Shown here: piece after piece, positions 1 through 10,340 of the stretch
Position numbering within the stretch: position 1 is the stretch's first letter
How the letters are laid out: each line of letters begins with the position of its first letter
The notes under the pieces: model-generated
Seen by the model: only the letters and a program-made list of their open reading frames with translations
Databases searched by the model: none
Told to the model about the DNA's origin: nothing
Position numbers and translations under genes: made by a program
Assembly (NCBI GenBank): GCA_015680685.1
Contig: MNCI01025071.1
Span: forward strand, 762 to 64,761
Direction: 5' to 3'
DNA length: 64,000 nucleotides
Source of the DNA: Gnetum montanum
Taxonomy: Eukaryota > Streptophyta > Gnetopsida > Gnetales > Gnetaceae

Positions 1-267
1 TCTTTATTGCCGTACACAACTTGGGTTCAGGTTACAAGTTGCTCGAATAAAGAGCCGTTCACTCTAGGACTCCTACTGCGGGCACATGGGGAAAAATATT
101 CTAACTCTGGAGTGATCAATCTGCCAGAGCTTCGCTACACTAGCCAGGATTGGGAAATGAAGGGAGTGCCGCCTCTTATTTATAGAAATGGCGGCGCGAC
201 GCGATATCGCGTACGCGATATCGCATGGGATGCGATATCGCGGCCTAGTGAAAACCGCGTCTCATCA
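1..267 (-). mobile_element. Athila-like LTR, minus strand, cut by window start
   Basis: Read on the minus strand this begins TGATGAGACGCGG at 267 and runs off the window. It has the same order of parts as the LTR at 13877: GATATC-rich U3, TATA box, a CTCTGGCAG leader, the ATTCGAGC / GAACCCAAGTTGTGTACGG block and the AATAAAGA poly(A)-type signal. The 93-residue open frame on the plus strand through it is chance reading of LTR DNA. Only the 5' part of the LTR is in the window, so it cannot be said whether it is solo or part of an element. Confidence 0.8.
177..241 (-). promoter_or_regulatory. U3 promoter: three GCGATATCGC palindromes and TATA box
   Basis: Three perfect 10-bp palindromes GCGATATCGC lie at 201-210, 215-224 and 232-241, embedded in further CpG-rich sequence. 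On the minus strand they are followed by TATAAATA (plus-strand 177-184). These are the best preserved GATATC boxes in the window. The equivalent boxes in other LTRs show mostly C-to-T/G-to-A changes. A promoter role is inferred from position only. Confidence 0.65.
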
Positions 268-1500
268 CTTACCATGGAAGAAACATGATTATTGTAGTGC
301 TTTCCAATAGAGTATGATGATGGAAAATGAGGGTAGTACCTTGCATTAAAGAAATAGACATGTTTCCATTGTGGCTAATTTAAAATTCCCTCTAGTAATG
401 CTATAGAAGGCCATGATGGACTCTACTGGACTTGTGGCCACTGAGATAGTTGTGATGGATATGACCAATATTGGTGGAGTATTGTATGAGATATTTGGTT
501 CATGGCCTACTAAGTTTTAGCATAGGAATAAGGATGACATGAGGAAGATTGTTGCAATATAGAAGGAGCACTCCATGGATCAAATTCCATTTCTTGTTGA
601 ATTTATGGTTGAAAAAATGGAACACAAGGATAAAGAATTTGATCATGATAATACCTCTTACTTCTTAGTTTAACTTTCCTAGATACTTGAATGACTTTTT
701 TTCTAGATCCTTGAAACCTAAAGTCATATTTTGATTTAACATATCCCAAACCTTGTCAACAACATTACCAAGGTCTACCATAGTCTTTTTTGTTCTCATG
801 TTTTTATGAAAAAGAGCTTCAAAAACATTAAAAAATTGAATTTTATACTCAATATGACATCCTTCTAACATTGAAGATTAATGTTTGCTTCCTCTACATT
901 AGCATGCTTATGTCATTCACCTTTCAATTTAGCTATGACATCTAACATAGTAACAATTTTAGCCACTTACATCTAGTAGAGATCATCCATGACATACATT
1001 CATGTTGTAGCAATGGGAGTGTTTAGGAGAAGGTCCTGCTTGCTTTTCAACATGTATGCACTTGTAACTCCTACTTTGCAATCATATCATGAAGCTATTA
1101 CTTTTCATGAGTGATATACTTTGATTGTTGGGGTAACAAGCGTTCATAATCTTCCAAATGCTTGATAAAGCCTTAATTGGACAAAGCCTCATGAAATGTA
1201 ATAGGTGCAACTTCTTTAGGTTCTTTGCAAAATCATCCACAAGCATCACAACATTGTCCCAATTTATCTTGATGAAATTTTATGGCAATAAGAGATGTTG
1301 CATCATTCACCATGTTTTTGAAAGTGATTTGGACCAATTAAGGTTTCTACTTCAATCTATTTTCATTACTTAATTCAGCCATGGTTGCTTTAATCCTTTA
1401 TTTCTTACAAAATCAAAAACTTAAAATAAAGAAAAATTCTAAATGTACAAGTATTTCAAGGTAATTTACCAACTCATTTCTTGGAAATGTGCCAATGATA
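268..1500. other. Unassigned AT-rich DNA with short coding-like remnants
   Basis: About 1.2 kb between the first LTR and repeat X. A plus-strand stretch around 420-655 and minus-strand stretches around 665-870 and 900-1370 read as protein-like for tens of residues but are broken by stops, and I recognise no domain. They may be body or gag remnants of an old element. Nothing supports a working gene. Confidence 0.4.
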
Positions 1501-1507
1501 AGGGTTG

Positions 1508-1900
1508 TGCCAGTTTTGACCAATGAGATTTATTATACAAAACACAATGCAATTTAATCATAAGCTTTGAAGAAAATGCTGAGTGGACTACTAAAGACAC
1601 TTGTGTATATTGTTGCATTCAAGAAATATGAAAGAAATTATAATATATATGATACAATTAAAACTAGTGTTGCCACATATAGAGAAAATAGTTATAATTT
1701 TATGTTTTAATCAATGATGAATGACCATGAGTTGTAAAACTGCAAGTTTTTAGAGAAAAAATTATAATTATAATAGATGAAAAAATAGTTGATCACAATC
1801 CCAACATGACTTATGATGAAGGACCATGACTTGACCCTAACTTACGGTTAATCTTGGTAGTCTTACCATGTCCCATGGTTAACGTGTGATTTCAACATAA
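1508..1900 (-). repeat. Second copy of LTR X sequence (partial)
   Basis: The sequence from TGCCAGTTTTGACCAAT onward is a diverged direct repeat of 4804-5010. Shared stretches include CATAAGCTT, the TGTATRTTGTTG region and ATTTTATGTTTT. It therefore looks like a second copy of the LTR called X here. Its far boundary is not clear. Around 1700-1880 it contains several CATGAGTT/CCATGACTT words also frequent at 54.2-54.6 kb. Confidence 0.45.
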
Positions 1901-3190
1901 AACCCAAGATAAAAGAAAAATGATTTGAAATGATTTTCTAATAATAAAAAATTAACAAGAATAATAATAACCTGATAGAGATGATAACAGAAAATATGAT
2001 TAGACGTTCAATTTGAGAGAAAGAGTAGTTGAAAAAAAAGCTAGAGAAATGGTTTCAAATCCTAAGAAAAACACCAAAGAATTTTAAAATAATGATAGTT
2101 TAAAATATGATAAATAAATCAAAATCCAATTAGATATGAATCAAGATGAATCTAATGGCATAGAGACATTAGACTAATGTACAATACTCAAGCTCAAAAA
2201 AGTTGAATAATGAAATTCTTAAAAATCCCAATTTTCTAAATTATTAAAAATACTAAAATTTTAGTAGAATGAATCTTGTAACTGTGCAAAAATTAGAAAA
2301 ATCTAGCTATGACAAGAAAGATCCAACCCTAACATAATTGCTTGTAAATTTAAAAGAAAACTCTAATAGAACCTAAGTAAAAAGAATAATGCATAAAGCT
2401 TGAGAACTAAAATAAAAATTAGGAAATTAAAAGATAACTCACATTGATAAAGAATTAAAAAAATCCATGAAATGAACACACAATCACAATTACACATTCA
2501 CAAATGAACAACATAAAGCTATATAACACCACCACAAGTCTTGAATTCAATAACACCCTCATTTCACAAATGAACAACATAAAGCTATATAACACCACCA
2601 CAAGTCTTGAATTCAATAACACCCTCATTCAAGAAAATAGATGTCAAACTACTTAAAAAAAAAGTTGGGATTTCTTATGAAAAATCAATGAAATCTCAAA
2701 TGTATCAACCATAACCGTAATTTTAAAATTAAAATTATAAATAAATAAAACTACTACTAAATCTCTCATAGCTTATGTAGACTTCTCATAAGCCAACAAG
2801 CCATACCAAGGATACTTTAATTAAAAACAATATATATCAATAATGAATTTAATTAATAAAAGTATTATGATTACATAAGACTTGATCATACTGCCACATG
2901 CCTTACATGTCCATACCATAGTATTTAATAAAAATGTTGTCAAACTCATCCATCAACTTAGTGCACAATATCTAAAAATATAATTAATATGTAAACTTTA
3001 ATATGCATAAGCAACAAAAAGAAAAAAAAAAACAAAAAACAAAAAACATGATGTTAGAGATTCAAATTGACTGATAAGAATAACTATAAATTATAACTTG
3101 ACATCTAAAAAATTAAGGAACACAAAAGAATAAGGTTAAAGTACAGACCTAAGCATCTCAAAATACAAGTTACTACATACTCCCCATCTT
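1901..3190. other. AT-rich noncoding DNA, no gene seen
   Basis: Strongly A-rich sequence without a reading frame of note. In the minus-strand host element this would be the 3' noncoding region downstream of integrase and possibly its 3' LTR, but I could not identify LTR ends. The only clear structure is the 66-bp tandem duplication listed separately. Confidence 0.5.
2497..2628. repeat. Perfect 66-bp tandem duplication
   Basis: 2497-2562 is repeated immediately as 2563-2628, with no difference that I can see. The unit starts TTCACAAATGAACAACATAA and ends AACACCCTCA plus T. Perfect identity in otherwise decayed DNA implies a recent slippage event, or an assembly duplication. Confidence 0.9.
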
Positions 3191-3199
3191 AAGAATCTT

Positions 3200-4480
3200 T
3201 CTGTTAGACGATCTCAAGATGGAATGATCACATAAGGGACTCAAGATCTTAGGTTAATTCTTAAAAACCATGATAGATCTATAAGACTTTAATCATGGAA
3301 ACTACTTTTAGCCACAATCAATGCTCCATTTAATCCACAATTCTAATGAGATGCTCCACATATGAAGCAAGTAGGACGCCTCTTCCATTGATCCAATCAA
3401 AAACATGAATATCATCAAGAACATATTTCTAAAAAATGAATATATGAAAGACATCATGCATCCTTAAAAGCTATGGAGGTAAACTTAAGTGGTAGGACGC
3501 CTCTTCCATGTATTATAGAACATTGAACAACCTAATGTAATGAGGTGAAACTTATCTTTCCACCTAAAACACATCAAGACTTTTAGCAAAGAATTATGAA
3601 TGAACAACTTTTAACTAGATACAAATTCAAGAGGTCTTCTCCTATGATTTTCATAGCTAGCCTAATAGTCTTGAGCTATTTTAAACTATTCAAAAATCAT
3701 TTTAATTTGATTTATTATGTCTAAAATATATTTAAATTGATCCTTTGTCTATCCTCAATTACATTCCAATACAAAGGAGTCTTACAAGATCTACCATATA
3801 AAATCTTATATGGTGTTACTTTTAGGATCACTTGATAATTGTTGTCATAAGAAAATTTAGCAAATGGTAACAAAATATCCTAGCTATTCAAAAATTGCAA
3901 GGCATAAGATCAAAACATATTCTTCAAAAACTAGGTAAGTCTCTTAACTTTCCCATTCATTTGTAGATGGTATGAGAAACTCAAATTTAGCCTAGTACCC
4001 AAGCTATTCATGAATACTTGCCAAAATTAGAAAGTAAAGTTGTCATCATGATTAGAGATAATTTTAGTAAGAATGTAATGCAATCATGCAATCTCAAAGA
4101 TGAATAACTAAATAACATCCTTTTCATTGGTTATTGTCTTTATATCAAGAAAATGATTTGAACTAATTAAAAAGTTGAAAATAATAAAGAAGGACATCCT
4201 TTTCATTTCTATTACAACCTCTCATTTCCACTATGGAATAGTACAAGTGTATAAGTAGCCACCTAGTTATTGACACTCAAACTTTACTTGTTGATAGATT
4301 AAGCACATTTTCATGATTTCTTCAATATACTTTTTAATGTATAATCACTAGTACAACATCTTTAGCATCTACTAGATCTTATTGCTATTACTATTGATAT
4401 GCATATGAAACTTATTGAGATGAGCTTCCTACAATAGAAACAACTGTACAAAATCAAGCACATATACCTGATCTTTACAA
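3200..4480 (-). pseudogene. Integrase of a chromovirus-like Ty3/gypsy element (host element H)
   Basis: Translated on the minus strand with several frame changes, this matches the retroviral-type integrase of plant Ty3/gypsy elements, the enzyme that joins cDNA to the chromosome. In order: a decayed zinc-binding N-domain ending CLIYQQVK (about 4290), a core-domain start WKWEVV (about 4240), LGTRLNLSFSYHLQ (about 3985, family consensus LGTRLxFSTAxHPQTDG), KFSYDNNYQ (about 3850), TPYKILYGRSCKTPLYW (about 3815-3765, family TPFEALYGRKCRTPLCW), then NHRRRPLEF (about 3645). Many stops are present and the catalytic core is degraded. It belongs with RT at 22.9-23.9 kb and gag at 43.4-44.9 kb on the same strand, now separated by later insertions. 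Chromovirus-like assignment is moderate; integrase itself is secure. Confidence 0.8.
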
Positions 4481-4589
4481 TAGAGTAAGTTAAGTGCATC
4501 TACTACAAACAATGAATCATAAGACTATCTAAGTAGCTTACACCAAGAATCTTACTACTACTTTATATGAATCTCATATAGCATATCTA

Positions 4590-4795
4590 TCTATATCACC
4601 ACGTTGTGAAGCTTACCAAGAACATAACTCAAGACATTTGCAAGAAAAGTATTTTTGTCTATTTAATACTAGATGATAAAGTTGAAATTGGCCAATAAGT
4701 CAACCCATCTCATATGACATAGGTTTAATTATGGCTAATTCATTAAGTACTAAAAACCCTTCTGATTAGTGCAAATTATCAATTACTCATTTAAT
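4590..4795 (-). pseudogene. RNase H C-terminal part and linker of host element H
   Basis: The minus-strand frames read MRWVDLLANFNFII (about 4710-4670) and FLANVLSYVLGK (about 4645-4605). These correspond to the family patterns RRWLELLKDYDxxI and ANVVADALSRK that join RNase H to integrase. The upstream end stops abruptly at about 4795, where repeat X begins; the other half of RNase H is at 22.6-22.7 kb. RNase H degrades the RNA strand during cDNA synthesis. Stops and frameshifts show it is dead. Confidence 0.7.
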
Positions 4796-4803
4796 AGAGG
4801 TTT

Positions 4804-5348
4804 TGCTAGTTTTGGACCAATAGGATATATCATACAAATCGTAGTGCAATCTAGTCATAAGCTTCAAGGACGATGTTTAGTGGATTGCCAAGAACACTAA
4901 TGTATGTTGTTGTGTTTAATAAATATAAAAGTTACTATAATACATATGGTACAGGTGCAAACCTAAGTTGCATTGGTATAAGCTTAAGAAAATATTTATA
5001 ATTTTATGTTTTATAATTTTTATAGATTTTTATCATTATGAGAAACAAACAAATACTAATAAACACATACGCATTACAATCCCTCATGGGACATGTATAA
5101 CACAACACATACACACACACATAAAATGTAATAAAATGGCTCTTAGTCATAACCTTGATGGCCCAACACTATGCTAAACCGTTATGACCTCCTTGGATAT
5201 GATCGAATTGGTGTAACTTATTAAACTAAGAAAGGTATAAATATTTTTTTTTGGTTTTCATTTTTTATAATGTTTTTGGTATTTTAAAGTTTTAGACACA
5301 ATGGTGCAAAAATGAGGAAAAAACATAAGCGGTATTCACCATGCAAAT
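4804..5348 (-). mobile_element. LTR X, 3' part (minus strand), split by the outer Athila-like element
   Basis: This segment interrupts RNase H of host element H and is separated from its partner piece (21893 to about 22440 or somewhat beyond) by the Athila-like insertion. It contains a GGGATTGTAAT block (minus strand) that recurs in the LTR-like sequence at 60.7-61.1 kb, and it has a diverged repeat at 1508-1900. Joined, the two pieces give about 1.1 kb, a plausible solo LTR with TATA in the right-hand piece. The exact inner ends are inferred. Confidence 0.5.
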
Positions 5349-6150
5349 TGATGAACACTGTTTACCAGGCCTTGATATTGAGTATGCAATATCGTAACCT
5401 AGATACGATATCGTATACGTGATATCATGATTCTTGTGTTAGCCTATAAATATAGCATTCAAGTGCATAGTGAGGGGAATTTTTGGAGGGAGTTAGAAGT
5501 TCCTTTCTTTTGGTAGTTTAGTTTCAATTTCTTTCTTTCAAGCTAGTTATTCCTAGTGCATGCCCACGGTGTGATGCTTGTAATTGTATGGCACCTTTGT
5601 TCGAGTGTGTTGTACTTGGACACATGCATGATTGGCAATAAAGATTGAGATTATTTTCATCATTGGAGTATTCACTTAGATTAATTTTTGTTGTTCTAAT
5701 TATTTAATTCCTTCTTTAGTTAACAGTTCGATTTATTGTTATTTACTTTTCTTGTCATTAAGCGGAATGTGTACACCTTAATCACAAGCATTTAAGTGCG
5801 AATAGTTGGCATGCTCAACAGTAATCCCACGAAGTGCAAGAAATGTATAGATGGTTAATGATAGATACCATCACCATAGGCTAATTTAGGTTTTTCTCCC
5901 ATTATTAATTTAATCAATTTATCTTTTCTGTTATCAGGAGTAATGTAGAATTAGGATAACATCATATGCCTCACCTTGGACCAAACCATACGTGACAAAG
6001 CTACCACTAGTCTAGGTGAGAAGACAGCAAATTGCGATCAACGTATAACTGTGTAGGTGCCACAACTAGTCCATCCACAGAGTTCGACCAGATCATGTGT
6101 ACATGCTCGTATTCATATGGTTGAGCATAGGGGTACCTTGCTGCTTATCA
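5349..6150 (+). repeat. 5' LTR of outer Athila-like element
   Basis: 802 bp from TGATGAACAC to GCTTATCA. Order of parts: GATATC array, TATAAATA at 5445-5452, the conserved R/U5 block (TTCGAGTG...TACTTGGACACA...CAATAAAGA, about 5600-5647), an AT-rich U5, and the terminal block containing ATGGTTGAGCATAGGGGTACC that is shared with the other Athila-like LTRs here. Confidence 0.85.
5405..5452 (+). promoter_or_regulatory. U3 GATATC boxes and TATA box of outer 5' LTR
   Basis: ACGATATCGT at 5405-5414 and GATATCATGA at 5421-5430 precede TATAAATA at 5445-5452. Partially decayed ATATC words lie upstream (5374-5393). The role is inferred from position. Confidence 0.55.
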
Positions 6151-6151
6151 T

Positions 6152-6169
6152 TAGCATCGTTGCTGGGGA
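6152..6169 (+). promoter_or_regulatory. Primer-binding site, tRNA-Asp type, decayed
   Basis: TAGCATCGTTGCTGGGGA starts one base after the LTR end. It differs from the intact site at 14703-14720 by four changes, all C-to-T or G-to-A. Known Athila elements use the 3' end of tRNA-Asp as primer. Confidence 0.8.
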
Positions 6170-6279
6170 TGGTGCTAGTTATCTAGATTAGTTGTATTAC
6201 ACAAGATCACTGTAAAAGGGTATTAACGATATATTTTTTGAGAAGTATTCAAACACACACAATGAATTGACAACAATGT

Positions 6280-7440
6280 CTCACTCATGTGAAAATGATT
6301 ATGAACCACATAGTGTAGCTATTCACTGGAGAACTAATGAATTTTACAATGAAGAAGATTGGAGTCATCCACCTTATGAAGGGGTTTTTCATGACCATGG
6401 CCACCCTAATGACAATTAAAGACTACATTCACCTAAGGCAAACAATCTTGAAGAAGATGACATCAGTCCTAGAATAGGGAAGGACTCAAGGCCTAAGACC
6501 TCCTTGGTACTTAGTAACGATAAACCAAGGGACCATGAGGAACATTACAGAAGCCATGGCTATCTTACTAGTTCCTCCTTTTCATCTTCCCCCTCAACTT
6601 CAACATCTAGTTCAGATGAATATGAATGTAGGTATAGGGATAGAGCTTCAAAAAAGGGTTAGAGTAAAAGCAAAAATTGAACCCACAGACACACTTAAGA
6701 TCATTAACATGAACACAAGCCCCATTGTCACCATCGATCAAATAGAGATTTTAATCACCACTTGTCTGACAATGATAAATCCCTATTAGTTCCTAAAAGC
6801 CTAATGCACATCACAAAGGCCTTTAAGATATCTCACAGGCATCGCAAGAAGAGTCGACTACCTAAGCTTGACCTGAATAATATTCCAAAATTTGCAGGAG
6901 GTTACGATTCAGATCCACACCATCATTTACAAGCCTTCCATGATGCTTGTGTGCTCAATAATGTGGACAGTAAATGGAAAAAGCTTAAGGTCTTTCCTAG
7001 GACACTAATCAATAAAGCTGAAGTGTGGTATAGATCATTAGAACTAAATTCAATCAGACGGTGGTCAACCATGTTAGGACTTTTCATTAAAAGATACTAG
7101 ACCTATGCACAAGTGTCTGCCTTAAGGGAAAAAATCCAAAGATGGAAACAAGAACAATAGGAACCCTTGGACATGGCCTTAGATAGATACTATTCCTTAC
7201 TAAAAAAATGTCTAGGTCATAGGTTCTCCAAGAAAGAACAAATACTCCACATTATAGATGGGCTTAGCAATGAAACAAGGATGAACCTTGGAAAGTATGC
7301 CTAAGGACAACTATATAAGCTCCAAGGACACTAGGTCAAAGAACTAATAGAGCATCTAGCAAAAGAAGAGAGAGAATTATCTAAATGCATCTAGACACAT
7401 GGTTATTTAACTACTAATTACACACAAGATTCCATTGTAA
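6280..7440 (+). pseudogene. Athila-like gag, broken
   Basis: Gag would form the virus-like particle. The N-terminal part (6280-6720) is Ser-rich (SSSFSSSPSTSTSSS) followed by an R/D/H-rich stretch. The conserved gag core follows: LDLNNIPKFAGGYDSDP (about 6870), HHLQAFHDACVLNNVDSKW (about 6920), KVFPRTL (about 6985), WYRSLELNSIRRWSTML (about 7025), IQRWKQEQ, YYSLLKKCLGH (about 7190) and HIIDGLSNETR (about 7250). The frame changes near 6780, and there are stops after KRY (7098) and later. The core is close to that of the elements at 15.8 and 63.4 kb. Start taken near ATG 6278 because it follows the leader; not certain. Confidence 0.82.
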
Positions 7441-8590
7441 CCATCATTAGAAACCTCATGTCTTGATTTTGGCAATCCCTTCTATTGTCCATTTAATCTT
7501 GTTGTCTGAGTGTTCATAACTTATGGTTGGTGTAATGTAGTGTTATTATCTCAACTTGATGGTTTTAACATGTGTGTTTTGTTCATAGGTATATGTTACA
7601 ATTAACTTCTCCAGTGCCTACGGACATTAGAGGTGTGGTTCCATAAGGGCATCATAGGCTAGAGCCTGCTTTGGGGAGGACCCACTTGTGTAACTTTGTC
7701 CCTATCGCACACGATTGCATTATTCTACACCCTCTTGGTGTAATTACTCACCTAGGAAAACTATCCTTTCCCTTATCATTTTAATCAATTATTCCTCAAT
7801 AATTACTATACACCATCCTAGCCCCTTTTCACAAATTTTGATATACGATCCCACCATGACAAACTTTTGGTGCCTCAAAGATAATTTTCTAAATATCCTA
7901 AAGCTTCCAATTTAGCCTCCAATCCTTCATTACATATCAAAATTTATTATTCCCTCTGAATCCTTGCATTCAATGCATTTCAGTGGGGACACGATATCAT
8001 GTTCGACGCAATATCAGGTATGCGATATCACGTTTGACAGAATACCGGGTACCCTATATTAGGTATGTGATATTGAATCTCCCCTACCTATATATACTAA
8101 TGAACTTACCTACTTCAAGTTCATTTCTTTCATTGGACACTAGGGAAGTTGAAATTTTCCTTTGAGACTTAGAGCTTTACATCTCCATCTTCAAAATGCA
8201 ATATCTTGCTCCCTTACATTTTGATTTCAATTCTGTCTAATTCTAGTTGAACCTAGAGTGTTTTACTTAGTCATGGGGGAGTACTATAGTGGGAAGTGTG
8301 CATACTTTTTTTTTAAAATTTTCCATCATCCGAAGGATATCATAGGGGTAAGAAATTCAATGTTTACTAAAGAAATATTCTGTGTCTAAATGCCAAGCTA
8401 ATTTTTATTAATTACCTAGGCCACCCAAATGATTGTAAGGTCAATAATAACACCTTTTGAAGCCACTTAGAAATATTTCTAACTCTAACAATCACACTAC
8501 ACAATTATGGATTGTTAATTAAGGCAATGAGTAAGGTATGAATTGATAGGAATTTCTCTACACAACCTTAGTAACAATGATTTTTGTGTG
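7441..8590 (+). other. Spacer between gag and ORF2 of the outer element
   Basis: No coding sequence seen. It contains an 18-bp box AGCCTGCTTTGGGGAGGA (7663-7680) that is identical at 19277-19294 in the inner element, and further downstream in both elements a TTAGTCATGGGGG run followed by a T-rich tract (about 8269 and 19476). The protease expected here is absent. Between the two shared landmarks the outer element carries the promoter-like array at 7993-8096. Confidence 0.6.
7993..8096 (+). promoter_or_regulatory. Internal GATATC array with TATA box ahead of ORF2
   Basis: GATATC at 7993-7998 and 8024-8029, CAATATC at 8007-8013 and further ATAT words precede TATATATA at 8089-8096. A stretch ACGCAATATCAGGTATG is shared with the U3 of the outer 3' LTR near 21091. 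No LTR-type R/U5 block follows, so this is not a whole LTR. It looks like a U3-type promoter placed about 500 bp upstream of ORF2. Confidence 0.5.
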
Positions 8591-8597
8591 ATTTTAT

Positions 8598-10340
8598 ATG
8601 GCCCCAAAAAAAGGAGATCAAGCAAGACCTTTCCAAGGAGTAGCTAAACACTTGAGAGGAGGCAGAGGTTAGGAACCTCATGTAGTACATGTAGAGCAGG
8701 AGGCCCACTCATTCAACATTCATTAGGAAACCCTTGCAACAGTTCAATCTGGCCACACAGAAGGTGGTGACGTTAGAATCCTAGAATTAGGGCAACATCT
8801 TACGCTGTCCCTAGAATGTCTCCAAGTCATTTGGGAGAAGTCCACCTTTGCAGCTATGATTTTGGAGGTCAATATTGGGCCTTTCATTGAGTTTGCCGCT
8901 GAACCAGTGAAGACTCAACTCAAGGCATCTCCACTATGGCTCATTCTATCAAAAAGTGGTGATTGGTACCAATTCTGGCACGACAAGGAGGAAGGTACCA
9001 TTGCTAATGTAAGTGGTGTTTTTGTTGATTTTTTTGCAAAGGCCATTGCAGAGGTCCTAAATCTTCCAAATGAAGAACCAAATGTTGCTCATTTATCCAC
9101 TTGCTCGGACATAGATGCAATAAAATTATGGTTAAAATAGGCTTATGAGAAAGAAAATAAAGTTTATGGAGAATTGGCCCTGGAAGAGAGGATTTACTTT
9201 AAGATTGGCACCTATCACATTTTCTCCACTAAAGGTTTAAACATATTATCTACTTATACGGTGCAGGGCAATGCAATTTTGATGGGAAAATTTAATGTGA
9301 ATTTGTCCCATTTATATCTGACAGAAATATTAAGGTGATTTGAAGAAAGAAAGATAGGGAAGCTTGCCTTGCCTTTCCCTTGTCTCATTAGGAAGCTATG
9401 TAGATGTGCTAGAATCTTGGGCTATACGAATGATGTTCTCAGAAAAGCCAAAAATGCTTCATATGTTGAGCTACTCAAATTGCCGACACTAAGGAAAGAC
9501 ATTGGTGAGAAATTAGAGCAAGAGGAAGAGTGAATGGTTGGGCCCACTGCTCCTCAAATGGTAGGACCCAACCAACAATAGGAAGTAGGGCCCAGCACAC
9601 AACCCATAAGCCAGCAAGTCTAATAATTGCCACTACTACAACAAGACTATCGACCATCCATTAGTAATGTTCGAATAATCATTGAGATGGTTAGTTGGGG
9701 AAGTTGTAATGCCAAAAATCTATTCAGGGTCATTGATGGCATCATGCAGCCTACTGTTTCGATCAACCTTGCAAGTGGAGACATTTCATTGATTTTAGGA
9801 GGAGAGTCCCAATGGTCTTAGCAGATCTCTAGGAATGCCGCATCCTTACAAGTTAGATTAGAAACTGGTGAAGGTGCCATGGTTGTGGTCATGCAGCATC
9901 AAGATGTGGTAGGCATAGTAGAGGTGGTTGTAGACCACATCAAAGAATCATTTAATGTCCCTATTATGCGACCGATAGATTTTATGAGAGCACATGATGG
10001 TTAAGTTTTGGCTGGTTTTTCAATGACTCTTATGAAACATGAGGATATTTGGATCACTTGCTACAAATAGGACAAGTTATGATGTCCTTGTTTGACATCC
10101 CCCAAGATGTCATAACAGCACAATCAGATCTCATTTCCACCAAAGGAAAATTGGTCATGGCTGAAGTTAGGGCCGAGTACATGGAAGCAGAGTTGCAAAG
10201 ACTGTAAGAAAAGATTGTCACCCTATAAGCTAAATGAAGGTATCCTTTCCAATTTATTGCAGTTGACCAATTAGACATTTTCAGAACCAAGAAATTGAAT
10301 AAATTGTTGGAAGAAAATAAAAAGGTGGCAAGGAAGAAAG
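8598..10340 (+). pseudogene. ORF2 of outer element, segment 1 (Athila-type plant transposon protein plus coiled coil)
   Basis: ATG at 8598 opens a frame that stays in phase to about 9137 with only a few stops. A later part reads YFKIGTYHIFSTKGLNIL (about 9190-9245) and LALPFPCLIRKLCRCARILGY (about 9365-9425). This resembles the LPFPSLITxLCxxAGV signature of the 'putative plant transposon protein' domain found downstream in Athila-group elements, sometimes called env-like. After a Q/P-rich linker, the frame is charged and helical near 10090-10340 (about 10270-10340 reads FRTKKLNKLLEENKKVARKK). The frame then continues exactly across the LTR insertion at 10341. Domain name is from pattern memory; the function of the family is unknown. 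Confidence 0.6.

Noticed and set aside
201-241. CRISPR-like array or operator of bacterial origin
   Set aside because: Short palindromes lie in a plant LTR promoter; no spacer structure and nothing prokaryotic in the window.
7993-8096. Solo LTR at the internal GATATC array
   Set aside because: No R/U5 block, no LTR end and no TSD could be found behind it, unlike every other LTR in the window.
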